From the NCBI GenBank assembly GCA_045538895.1, contig JAZQEH010000091.1:1-45463 (forward strand): 45,463 bases of DNA. Reading direction: 5' to 3'. The translations under genes and the position numbers were made by a program. Source of the stretch: UMGS902 sp045538895 (lineage in GTDB: Bacteria; Bacillota; Clostridia; Oscillospirales; CAG-272). The number at the start of each line of letters is the position of its first letter. Within the stretch, counting starts at the first letter, position 1. The notes under the pieces are model-generated. The model was not told the DNA's origin and ran no database searches. It was given only the letters and a program-made list of their open reading frames with translations. Shown one piece after another: positions 38,357 through 45,463 of the stretch.

Positions 38357-39565
38357 ATGAAGTATTTTGTACTTGTCTGCGACGGCATGGCAGACAGAAA
38401 AATAAAAGAGCTTGGTGACCGTACACCAATGGAAGCTGCAAAAAAGACAATGATGGATAAGCTTGCTGCTAAATCAATTTGCGGCACAGTGTCAAACGTT
38501 CCTGAGGGTATGGTTCCGGAAAGTGATACTGCCAATCTTGCTATTTTGTCATATGACCCTAAGGTTTATTCAAAGGGACGTTCCCCTCTTGAAGCTATGA
38601 GCATGGGACTTGATATGCAGCCTGATGAAACGGCATACCGTTGCAACGTTGTTACTCTCAGCGATGACGAAGATTATGATAACAAGATTATGCTTGACCA
38701 TAGTGCTGATGAAATCACTACGGAAGAAGCGGATGCTTTGATTAAAACGCTTGAAGAAAAACTCGGTAATGAGATGCGTCATTTTTATACGGGTGTTTCT
38801 TACCGTCATTGCCTGCTTTGGAAAAACGGTTCCGAAACCTACAATTTCATGCGTCCTCATGATATTCTCGGTCGGTGCATAAAAGATTATCTTCCTCACG
38901 GAGAGGAAGGCAAGCCGTTCTATGATCTTATGCGTGCAAGCTATGATATTCTTAAAGATCATCCCGTTAACATTGCCCGCCGCAAGGCCGGTAAGCGTAT
39001 AGCAAATTCTGCATGGCTCTGGAGCCCCGGTAAAAAGCCCGCACTTCCCTCTTTCTCTGAAAAATGGGGGCTTAAAGGCGCAGTAATTTCCGCGGTTGAC
39101 CTTATAAAAGGTATTGGAATTTGTGCCGGTATGAAGTCTATTGACGTTGAGGGTGCTACCGGTAACGTTCATACCAACTATGACGGTAAAGCGGATGCTG
39201 CTATCCAAGCCTTTAATGACGGATACGATTTCGTGTTTGTGCATGTTGAAGGTCCCGACGAATGCGGTCACCGTGCAGAGATTGATAATAAGGTGCTCGC
39301 AATCGAAAAGATTGATTCGATAATTTTAAGGAAAGTATACGATTATCTTTCAACTTGCGGTGATGATTTTAAAATCTTCCTGCTTCCCGACCATCCTACA
39401 CCTATTGAAATCCGTACTCACAGTATGGAGCCGGTTCCGTTCTTTGTATATACCAGCAACAAGGAAACAAATGGTGTTGAATGCTTTACAGAGGCTAATG
39501 CCGAAGCAACAAAACTGTATTATCCCGCAGGTCACAAGCTTCTTGATTTTATTATCGAAAAATAA
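38357..39565 (+). CDS. apgM: Cofactor-independent phosphoglycerate mutase, archaeal ApgM type
   Basis: ApgM interconverts 3- and 2-phosphoglycerate without 2,3-bisphosphoglycerate. The 402-residue product has the alkaline-phosphatase-superfamily N-terminus MKYFVLVCDGMADR (metal-binding Asp), the ESDTANLAILSYDP segment with the catalytic Ser, VHVEGPDECGHRAE and LLPDHPTP. The ATG at 38357 follows GAAAGG. This form also occurs in archaea and in Clostridia and is unrelated to GpmI in domain order. Some relatives act on phosphonopyruvate, but glycolysis is the simplest reading. Confidence 0.93.
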   Translation: MKYFVLVCDGMADRKIKELGDRTPMEAAKKTMMDKLAAKSICGTVSNVPEGMVPESDTANLAILSYDPKVYSKGRSPLEAMSMGLDMQPDETAYRCNVVTLSDDEDYDNKIMLDHSADEITTEEADALIKTLEEKLGNEMRHFYTGVSYRHCLLWKNGSETYNFMRPHDILGRCIKDYLPHGEEGKPFYDLMRASYDILKDHPVNIARRKAGKRIANSAWLWSPGKKPALPSFSEKWGLKGAVISAVDLIKGIGICAGMKSIDVEGATGNVHTNYDGKADAAIQAFNDGYDFVFVHVEGPDECGHRAEIDNKVLAIEKIDSIILRKVYDYLSTCGDDFKIFLLPDHPTPIEIRTHSMEPVPFFVYTSNKETNGVECFTEANAEATKLYYPAGHKLLDFIIEK

Positions 39566-39574
39566 GGAGAAATT

Positions 39575-40153
39575 ATGTCGAAAAAAACTCAGAGTGCAAA
39601 GAATTCTTTCGCCGCAGATGTATTTGAATGGCTTGAGATGATTATTCTTTCTGCGTGCGTTGTATTACTGTTTTTCACTTTTGTTGCCCGTCCCGCAAGA
39701 GTAGACGGTGCTTCTATGGAAAACACGTTGCACGATAAGGAAATGCTGATAGTATCAAATGCTTTTTATAAGCCGAGCCGTGGCGATATAGTCGTTTTGC
39801 AAAAAATCAATTCTGTACACCCTGCCCCCATTGTAAAAAGAGTTATCGCTACCGAAGGTGAAACGCTGGACGTTGATTTTGATACATGGACTGTTACCAT
39901 AACCGATAAAGACGGAAACACACGTGTGCTTGATGAAAGCGAATACAGAAAGCTTGATCCTGACAGACGTGTCACATCCGACCTTGTATATCCAATCACA
40001 CTTGGTGAGGGCGAATTGTTTGTAATGGGCGACAACCGCAACAATTCTATGGATAGCCGTGACTCACGTATCGGAGTTGTTAAAGAAAACGAAATTATCG
40101 GCAAGGTTTGCTTGCGTGTATTTCCGTTTAATAAATTCGGAGTTCTAAACTAA
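39575..40153 (+). CDS. lepB: Signal peptidase I
   Basis: This enzyme cleaves signal peptides of exported proteins at the outer face of the membrane. The 192-residue product has one N-terminal membrane segment (about 20-38), catalytic Ser47 (DGASMENTL), catalytic Lys88 (VKRVIA) and the box GDNRNNSMDSRD near residue 155. It lies nine bases after apgM with an AAGGAG site. Confidence 0.95.
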   Translation: MSKKTQSAKNSFAADVFEWLEMIILSACVVLLFFTFVARPARVDGASMENTLHDKEMLIVSNAFYKPSRGDIVVLQKINSVHPAPIVKRVIATEGETLDVDFDTWTVTITDKDGNTRVLDESEYRKLDPDRRVTSDLVYPITLGEGELFVMGDNRNNSMDSRDSRIGVVKENEIIGKVCLRVFPFNKFGVLN

Positions 40154-40164
40154 AGGAGAATAAA

Positions 40165-41037
40165 ATGGGTAACTCACAATATCAGATTCAGTGGTTCCCC
40201 GGTCATATGGCGAAAACACGCCGTTTGATTAGCGAAAACCTGAAATATACGGACATTGTGATTGAACTACGCGATGCCCGTATACCGTATAGTTCAAAAA
40301 ACCCCGAAATTGAAAAGATTATCGGTGATAAACCTCGTTTAATTCTTTTGAATAAGGCATCTCTTGCGGATGCCGGTGTTAACCGTGCGTGGCTTAAGTA
40401 TTTCGAGTCACGCGGTGAAAAATGCTTGCTGCTTGATTGCATTAACGGTGCCGGTATCAAGGACATATACCCTGCTGTTTGTGAAATCCTAAGCGAAAAA
40501 ATGGCTCGCTGGGCTGAAAAAGGAATGAATAAAAAAGTGCGTGCCATGGTTGTCGGTATTCCCAATGTCGGAAAATCCTCGTTCATCAATCGCATTGCCG
40601 GCTCGAAAAAGACCAAGGTTGAGGATCGTCCCGGTGTAACACTGAATAAACAGTGGGTTTCTACAAGCATTGGTCTTGAACTTATTGATATGCCCGGTGT
40701 TCTCTGGCCTAAATTTGTCGATAGAATTGTAGGCGAGAATCTTGCTATGACCGGTGCCATTAAAGACCATATTCTTGATACCGAGGAGCTTGCGATGCTT
40801 CTCTGCGGAAGATTGCGTGAAAGTGCCCCTAAAGCATTTGCAGAGAGATATAAGCTAAGCGATGCTGATGAGTGGGAAGAGCTTGATCTTTATGATTTGT
40901 TTGAGCTTATCGGCAAAAAAAGAGGCTTTTTGATGTCTGGCGGTGTTGTTAACCATGAAAGAACCGCCGATACCATTTTAAATGAATTCCGTGCGGCAAC
41001 TATCGGCTGCATTTCTTTGGAGGCTCCCAAATGCTGA
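40165..41037 (+). CDS. rbgA: Ribosome biogenesis GTPase RbgA (YlqF)
   Basis: RbgA is a circularly permuted GTPase needed for late 50S assembly. The 290-residue product starts IQWFPGHMAKTRR. It carries G4 (LLNKASLAD) before G1 (GIPNVGKSSFINR) and G3 (DMPGVLWP), which is the permuted order. A C-terminal helical domain follows. It overlaps rnhB by seven bases, as in Bacillus, where rbgA and rnhB are also adjacent. Confidence 0.96.
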   Translation: MGNSQYQIQWFPGHMAKTRRLISENLKYTDIVIELRDARIPYSSKNPEIEKIIGDKPRLILLNKASLADAGVNRAWLKYFESRGEKCLLLDCINGAGIKDIYPAVCEILSEKMARWAEKGMNKKVRAMVVGIPNVGKSSFINRIAGSKKTKVEDRPGVTLNKQWVSTSIGLELIDMPGVLWPKFVDRIVGENLAMTGAIKDHILDTEELAMLLCGRLRESAPKAFAERYKLSDADEWEELDLYDLFELIGKKRGFLMSGGVVNHERTADTILNEFRAATIGCISLEAPKC

Positions 41038-41639
41038 CTTTTGATTATGAAAAATCATTGCGTGATGACGGTTATATTTCCGTTTGCGGTGTCGATGAAG
41101 CCGGACGTGGCCCGTTGGCTGGGCCTGTAGTCGCTGCTGCATGCATTCTTCCTATTGATTGCGAAATTGAAGGGCTGAATGATTCAAAAAAACTTTCTGA
41201 AAAGAAGAGAGATCAACTTTTTGAAATAATTAAAGAGAAAGCCATTGCTTATTCCATTGCATCGGCTTCAAATCAGGAAATTGATGAATTCAACATTCTT
41301 AATGCCACTATGCTTGCTATGGCACGTGCTATCGAAGGATTGCCGCAAAAAGCGGATTTTGCATTGGTTGACGGAAACTGTGTCCGCAACTTCCCTGTTC
41401 CTGCTGCAACGTTGGTAAAGGGCGATGCAAAATGCCCGTCTATCGCTGCAGCATCCATTCTTGCAAAGGTTACACGTGACCGCATTTGCATGGAAATGGA
41501 CAAGGAGTATCCTGAATATAATTTTAAAAAGCATAAAGGCTATCCGACAAAGGAACACAGAGAACTGGTTATGAAATACGGCCCCTGTCCGCTTCACCGA
41601 TTAACGTTTCTCAAGTTTATGGATAAGGAAAGCACCTGA
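41031..41639 (+). CDS. rnhB: Ribonuclease HII
   Basis: RNase HII removes ribonucleotides and RNA from RNA-DNA hybrids. The 202-residue product has the active-site segment CGVDEAGRGPLAGPVV (Asp22, Glu23). The third acidic residue lies in FALVDGNCVR, and SIAAASILAKVTRDR follows. The start overlaps rbgA. Confidence 0.96.
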   Translation: MLTFDYEKSLRDDGYISVCGVDEAGRGPLAGPVVAAACILPIDCEIEGLNDSKKLSEKKRDQLFEIIKEKAIAYSIASASNQEIDEFNILNATMLAMARAIEGLPQKADFALVDGNCVRNFPVPAATLVKGDAKCPSIAAASILAKVTRDRICMEMDKEYPEYNFKKHKGYPTKEHRELVMKYGPCPLHRLTFLKFMDKEST

Positions 41640-42007
41640 TGTTTTCTACGAAAGATATAGGCAGAAAAGGCGAAAAACTTGCGGCATCGTATCTGAAAAA
41701 GCACGGATACAAAATCAAGGCAAAGAATTTTTTGTCTTCACACGGTGAAATTGACTTGATTGCCGAAAACGATGATTTTCTTGTTTTTGTTGAAGTAAAA
41801 ACAAGAAAAGATGTTGAAGAGAATTTTACAAACTACGGTCTTCCTTGCGAGGCGGTAAATAAAACCAAACAAAAACATATTATATTTACTGCACGCATTT
41901 ATTTACAGCGATATCCTACCGAAAAGACAATGCGGTTTGATGTGGTTGAGGTTTTTCTTGGTGAAAATACTCACATAAATCACATCGAAGAAGCATTTGT
42001 ACTTTGA
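41639..42007 (+). CDS. YraN/UPF0102 family endonuclease-like protein
   Basis: The 122-residue product has the YraN pattern: GEKLAASYLKKHGYKI, then SHGEIDLIAENDDFLVFVEVKTR (D-x-E-x-K nuclease-like core), then AVNKTKQKHIIFTAR. The family is probably a Holliday-junction-resolvase-fold nuclease of unknown role and often follows rnhB. The start shares bases with the rnhB stop (TGATG). Confidence 0.9.
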   Translation: MFSTKDIGRKGEKLAASYLKKHGYKIKAKNFLSSHGEIDLIAENDDFLVFVEVKTRKDVEENFTNYGLPCEAVNKTKQKHIIFTARIYLQRYPTEKTMRFDVVEVFLGENTHINHIEEAFVL

Positions 42008-42018
42008 AAGGAGATACC

Positions 42019-42960
42019 TTGGAATATAAACTTTTTGATTTACACTGCGACACCCCATATGGCTTGTTCAACGAAAAGCAATCATTAAAAAGTAATAATC
42101 TGCATGTTGCTCTCGATAAAGCAAGTGTGTTTTCCAGATACGCACAAATTGCCGCAATCTGGAGCGACGATAAACTCAGTGATGAGGATGCTTATACCGC
42201 TTTTTGGCGTATACTTAATAATTTTAAGTATGAAATTGAATTAAATCGCCAGCATGCTGCGATTTGCACTTCATATGATGAGTTTGCACAGCTTCCTGCA
42301 GAATTTGCTGCGTTTTTCTTAGCTATAGAGGATGCCCGTATTTTAAGCGGCAATGTTGAAAGAATACGTGAAGTTTATGATGCCGGAGTCAGATTCATTT
42401 CTATGAACTGGAAAGGTGAGAACGCACTCGGCGGCGGTTATGATACTAATTCCCCGCTTACGCATCTCGGCAAAACGGTAGTAGGTCTTGCTTTGGATCT
42501 CGGCATGATAATAGACGTATCTCATTCCTCCGCACGTGTTGTTGATGAAATTGCTGAAATGGCATCGGGTGTTAAAAGGCCGATAATTGCAACCCATTCA
42601 AATTCAAATTCTGTAGCAGTTCATCCCCGCAATCTTACTGACGACCAATTCGTGAAAATCAGTCAGAGCGGCGGCATAGTCGGCATTTCTCTTGCCGGTG
42701 CACATCTATGCGGAATCGGTAATACAAACGCAAGCATTGAAAACATTATTGATCATATTGAGTATTACCTTGGACTTGACGGTCAGCATACCGTTTGTCT
42801 TGGCTGCGATTTTGACGGTATTTCTGCTACACCCGCTGGGATTTCCAACATTTCAGAATTATACCGACTTGCAGATGCAATGTCGGCGAAGAATTTCAGC
42901 GATGAGCTTATAAATGCAATTTTTTATCAGAATGCAAATGATTTTTTGAAAAAGCTTTAA
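42019..42960 (+). CDS. Renal dipeptidase family metallopeptidase
   Basis: The 313-residue product is a TIM-barrel zinc peptidase of the membrane dipeptidase family. It has the N-terminal metal motif FDLHCDTPYG, AIEDARIL, MIIDVSHSS and IIATHSNSNSVAVHPRN, and the late GCDFDG. Members hydrolyse dipeptides, some D-containing. No membrane anchor is seen, so it is probably cytoplasmic. I chose the TTG at 42019, because AAAGGAG lies five bases before it. The upstream TTG at 42004 precedes that binding site and would require translating through it. Confidence 0.9.
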   Translation: MEYKLFDLHCDTPYGLFNEKQSLKSNNLHVALDKASVFSRYAQIAAIWSDDKLSDEDAYTAFWRILNNFKYEIELNRQHAAICTSYDEFAQLPAEFAAFFLAIEDARILSGNVERIREVYDAGVRFISMNWKGENALGGGYDTNSPLTHLGKTVVGLALDLGMIIDVSHSSARVVDEIAEMASGVKRPIIATHSNSNSVAVHPRNLTDDQFVKISQSGGIVGISLAGAHLCGIGNTNASIENIIDHIEYYLGLDGQHTVCLGCDFDGISATPAGISNISELYRLADAMSAKNFSDELINAIFYQNANDFLKKL

Positions 42961-42985
42961 GATATATAAACGAAAGGATTTTTCC

Positions 42986-44467
42986 ATGAATTACTCTAGC
43001 ACAAGAAACACAACAAATGACAAAAAAGTATCTGCGGCGCAGGCAATAAAGCAAGGACTTGCCGATGACGGCGGCTTGTTTATGCCCGAAAGCATACCTC
43101 AGATTTCACTTGATGAGATTAAGGCACTCATTGACAAAAGTTACGTTGAGCGTGCCACAAAGGTTCTCTCTTTGTTTTTAACCGATTATACATATGACGA
43201 ATTGCGTGCAGACTGTGAGGCTGCATATAGTGAAACACGTTTTATAGGCGGTGCTGCTCCGCTTAAAAGTATTGACGGCAAGGTGTTCTCTCTTGAACTC
43301 TGGCACGGTCCTACCTGCGCATTCAAGGATATGGCACTTCAGATAATGCCACGCTTCCTTTGCCGAGCACTTGAAAAAACCGGCGAAAAGCGCGATGCAA
43401 TGATTTTAGTTGCTACTTCTGGCGATACCGGCAAGGCTGCTCTTGAAGGTTATCGTGATATTGACAAGATCCGCATAAAGGTGTTCTATCCTGTTGACGG
43501 TGTTAGCCGCGTTCAGAAATTGCAGATGGCTACACAGGGTGGCGATAACGTTGACGTTTGTGCAATTTACGGCAATTTTGACGATGCACAGACCGGTGTT
43601 AAGAAGATTTTTGCAGATGCAAAGATTGCAAGCGACCTGAATGACAAGGGCGTATTCCTTTCCAGTGCAAATTCTATTAACTGGGGACGTCTTGCTCCGC
43701 AGATCGTTTATTATGTTTCTGCCTATTGCGATATGGTTAAGATGGGCGAGATAAAGCTCGGAGATAAGATTGACGTTTGCGTGCCTACCGGCAACTTCGG
43801 CAACATTTTCGCTGCTTATATCGCTAAAATGATGGGCCTGCCGATTGAAAAGTTCGTTTGTGCTTCTAATAAGAATAATATTCTCACAGATTTCCTTGCA
43901 ACAGGTACTTATGACCGTAACCGTCAGTTCTATACAACGATGTCGCCTTCTATGGATATTCTGATTTCAAGTAACCTTGAAAGACTTCTTTACACTATTG
44001 CAGGTGCTGAAAAAACTGCAGCATATATGAAGGAACTCAACACAACCGGTAAATACACTCTTGATGCAGAAACCAAGGCTAAAATCGACGAGAACTTCTA
44101 CGGCTATTCCTGTGATGAAGAAGGCACTGCAAAAACTATCCGTGAAACATTTGATAAATACGGTTATCTCTGTGACACACATACGGCGGTCGGTCTTTCC
44201 TGTGCATGGCAGTATGCTGCAGAACACGGCGGAAACAAGATTGTACTTGCTTCTACCGCGAGTCCGTATAAGTTTGCAAATGATGTTTATACTGCCGTTT
44301 CGGGCAAAAAAGCGGCTGATGAACTTCATGCTCTTGCAGAACTATCTGCATATACAAAAACAGAAATTCCGGCACCGCTTGCCGATATTGATAAGCGTGA
44401 GATAAGATTTACAAAAACTATAAATGTTGACAATATGCCGGCTGATGTAATGTCATTTGCTGACTGA
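42986..44467 (+). CDS. thrC: Threonine synthase
   Basis: ThrC makes threonine from O-phosphohomoserine with pyridoxal phosphate. The 493-residue product is of the longer yeast/E. coli-like type. It carries NYSSTRN at the start, the PLP lysine in HGPTCAFKDMALQ (Lys114), ATSGDTGKAALEG (PLP phosphate loop) and SANSINWGRLAPQ. The ATG follows GAAAGGA. No threonine attenuator is seen, and the dipeptidase upstream may share its transcript. Confidence 0.95.
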   Translation: MNYSSTRNTTNDKKVSAAQAIKQGLADDGGLFMPESIPQISLDEIKALIDKSYVERATKVLSLFLTDYTYDELRADCEAAYSETRFIGGAAPLKSIDGKVFSLELWHGPTCAFKDMALQIMPRFLCRALEKTGEKRDAMILVATSGDTGKAALEGYRDIDKIRIKVFYPVDGVSRVQKLQMATQGGDNVDVCAIYGNFDDAQTGVKKIFADAKIASDLNDKGVFLSSANSINWGRLAPQIVYYVSAYCDMVKMGEIKLGDKIDVCVPTGNFGNIFAAYIAKMMGLPIEKFVCASNKNNILTDFLATGTYDRNRQFYTTMSPSMDILISSNLERLLYTIAGAEKTAAYMKELNTTGKYTLDAETKAKIDENFYGYSCDEEGTAKTIRETFDKYGYLCDTHTAVGLSCAWQYAAEHGGNKIVLASTASPYKFANDVYTAVSGKKAADELHALAELSAYTKTEIPAPLADIDKREIRFTKTINVDNMPADVMSFAD

Positions 44468-44493
44468 ATTTAACTGCCGAGGAGGGGTGACAA

Positions 44494-45231
44494 ATGTCTT
44501 TATATACAATTGCAGATTTGCATCTTTCCATCGGTGTAGGTGCCGAAAAATCTATGGATGTTTTCGGTAACCGTTGGCGTGGATATGTTGAAAAACTCGA
44601 AAAAAATTGGCGTGCTATTGTTGAGCCGGAGGATTCGGTAATAATTCCCGGTGATATTTCTTGGGCACTTGGGATTGATGAGGCACTTGAAGACCTGAAA
44701 TTTATTGATAGCTTGCCGGGAACGAAGTATATTGGTAAAGGCAATCATGATTTTTGGTGGGCAACTCTTAAAAAGATTACCGATTTTTTTGAGCTTCACA
44801 ATATCAACACGATTAAGATTCTGTACAACTGTGCATATGAGGTTGAGGATTATATCATTTGCGGCACACGCGGTTGGTTTTACGATGACTCGGTTTCAAG
44901 TATCCCCAAGGGTACTGATTTTGATAAAATTGTAAACCGTGAGGTACAAAGACTTAAAATCAGTCTTGACGAGGCAAAAAAGCTTTCAGATGAGTGCGGT
45001 AAACCCATTCTTTGCTTTTTACACTTCCCTGTAGTCTGGAACGGAACAGAATGTGAGCCGCTCATGAATCTCCTTGTGGAATACGGTATTAAAAAATGCT
45101 ACTTCGGTCACATTCACGGCACATACGGAGTACCTGCGCATTTTGAATACAAGGGCGTTGATTTTGCGATAATTTCGGCAGATTATTTAAATTTTGTTCC
45201 AAGAGTTATTTTTCCGCCCGAATTTGATTGA
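44494..45231 (+). CDS. Metallophosphoesterase (calcineurin-like)
   Basis: The 245-residue product has all the family motifs: IADLHLS (Asp8, His10), IPGDISWAL, GKGNHDFWW, LHFPVVWNG and YFGHIHGTY. The substrate is unknown; relatives hydrolyse phosphomono- or diesters. AGGAGG precedes the ATG. It follows thrC by 26 bases and is probably transcribed with it. Confidence 0.88.
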   Translation: MSLYTIADLHLSIGVGAEKSMDVFGNRWRGYVEKLEKNWRAIVEPEDSVIIPGDISWALGIDEALEDLKFIDSLPGTKYIGKGNHDFWWATLKKITDFFELHNINTIKILYNCAYEVEDYIICGTRGWFYDDSVSSIPKGTDFDKIVNREVQRLKISLDEAKKLSDECGKPILCFLHFPVVWNGTECEPLMNLLVEYGIKKCYFGHIHGTYGVPAHFEYKGVDFAIISADYLNFVPRVIFPPEFD

Positions 45232-45278
45232 ATACTACCGGAAATATCACTTTTTACCTATTTTATTTGAAAAATCTC

Positions 45279-45307
45279 TTGACTTTATTTATTAATAGAA
45301 GTAAAAT
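45279..45307 (+). promoter_or_regulatory. Promoter of tig
   Basis: TTGACT (45279-45284) and TAAAAT (45302-45307) have a 17-base spacer, 43 bases before the start codon. Confidence 0.7.
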
Positions 45308-45350
45308 AAAGATTGTGCAACTATGAAGATTTTTGGAGGACACTTTAAAA

Positions 45351-45463
45351 ATGAGTTTTAAGAAAGTCGAAAAGAAAGAAACCAATGTTTATGTAATTGA
45401 GTTTCAGATTGAAAAGGCAGACTTTGATGCTGCTAACGACAAGGCGTTCAAAAAGAATGCAAA
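45351..45463 (+). CDS. tig: Trigger factor, 5' part
   Basis: Only 37 residues are inside the window. They show a start typical of the ribosome-binding domain of trigger factor: MSFKKVEKKETNVYVIEFQ, then FDAANDKAFKKNAK, which matches the family's (Y/F)KKNAKK region. Trigger factor is the ribosome-bound chaperone and prolyl isomerase. GGAGG lies upstream. The gene runs past the window edge. Confidence 0.85.
   Translation, partial: MSFKKVEKKETNVYVIEFQIEKADFDAANDKAFKKNA

Noticed and set aside
38570..39271. Minus-strand 233-codon open frame opposite apgM
   Set aside because: It is a shadow of a well-conserved enzyme gene and shows no recognisable domain or start signals.

Overview
The window looks like the chromosome of a spore-forming, anaerobic, low-GC Clostridia bacterium, probably near Oscillospiraceae/Ruminococcaceae. 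Three things point there. The sporulation genes yqfC, yqfD, yunB and a ylbJ/spoVV-like gene are present. The order yqfC-yqfD-phoH-ybeY-era-recO is typical of Firmicutes. Anaerobe genes (rubrerythrin with an N-terminal rubredoxin domain, a biotin-dependent Na+-pump decarboxylase) accompany ribosomal operons of Firmicutes type (L27 with a Prp-cleaved N-terminus). The species assignment is inference.

Layout. 1-5100: the first codons of a leftward gene at the edge, then rubrerythrin, a sugar nucleotidyltransferase-galE operon, the rplU-prp-rpmA operon, and a divergent DUF11-type repeat protein. 5110-5940: repeat-rich DNA in which a perfect 21-bp inverted repeat brackets a small membrane-protein gene. 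5943-10996: a tight leftward five-gene operon (lipoprotein, AAC(3)-like acetyltransferase, trmO, metF, metH). 11083-13020: the most unusual part. A tRNA-Leu(UAG) gene is followed by 3.4 copies of a 108-bp tandem repeat, then a good promoter, a strongly structured probable ncRNA of about 145 nt, and a standalone reverse transcriptase gene starting 10 nt after it. 13020-14430: an nfeD-SPFH pair. 14563: acyl carrier protein. 14836-22259: a long leftward operon joining sporulation, ribosome maturation and DNA/ribosome maintenance genes (yqfC, yqfD, phoH, ybeY, era, recO, mutS2 and a separate Smr protein). 22337-27154: a ylbJ-like gene, a small four-Cys protein and the rqcH cluster. 27300-31400: XerC/D-like recombinase, yunB, a DivIVA-like protein, an orphan fumarase beta subunit and an XRE regulator. 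31507-36542: a five-gene biotin/Na+ decarboxylase operon carrying two different carboxyltransferases. 36597-38236: two accessory genes and rplS. 38291-45463: apgM, lepB, rbgA, rnhB, yraN, dipeptidase, thrC, a phosphoesterase, and the start of tig.

How the genes work together. MetF and MetH form a folate/B12 methionine branch. Prp is expected to trim L27 made from the same transcript. MutS2 and RqcH both act on stalled or collided ribosomes in Bacillus-type bacteria, and YbeY, Era and RbgA serve ribosome assembly. The decarboxylase operon would couple decarboxylation to Na+ export. The best candidate for an undescribed system is the promoter-ncRNA-RT unit at 11595-12996. Its 17-pair closing stem and U-rich 3' end suggest a discrete RNA that could be the template or partner of the RT, as in defence-associated RT (DRT) systems. 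This is inferred from sequence alone, and I could not assign the RT to a named group.
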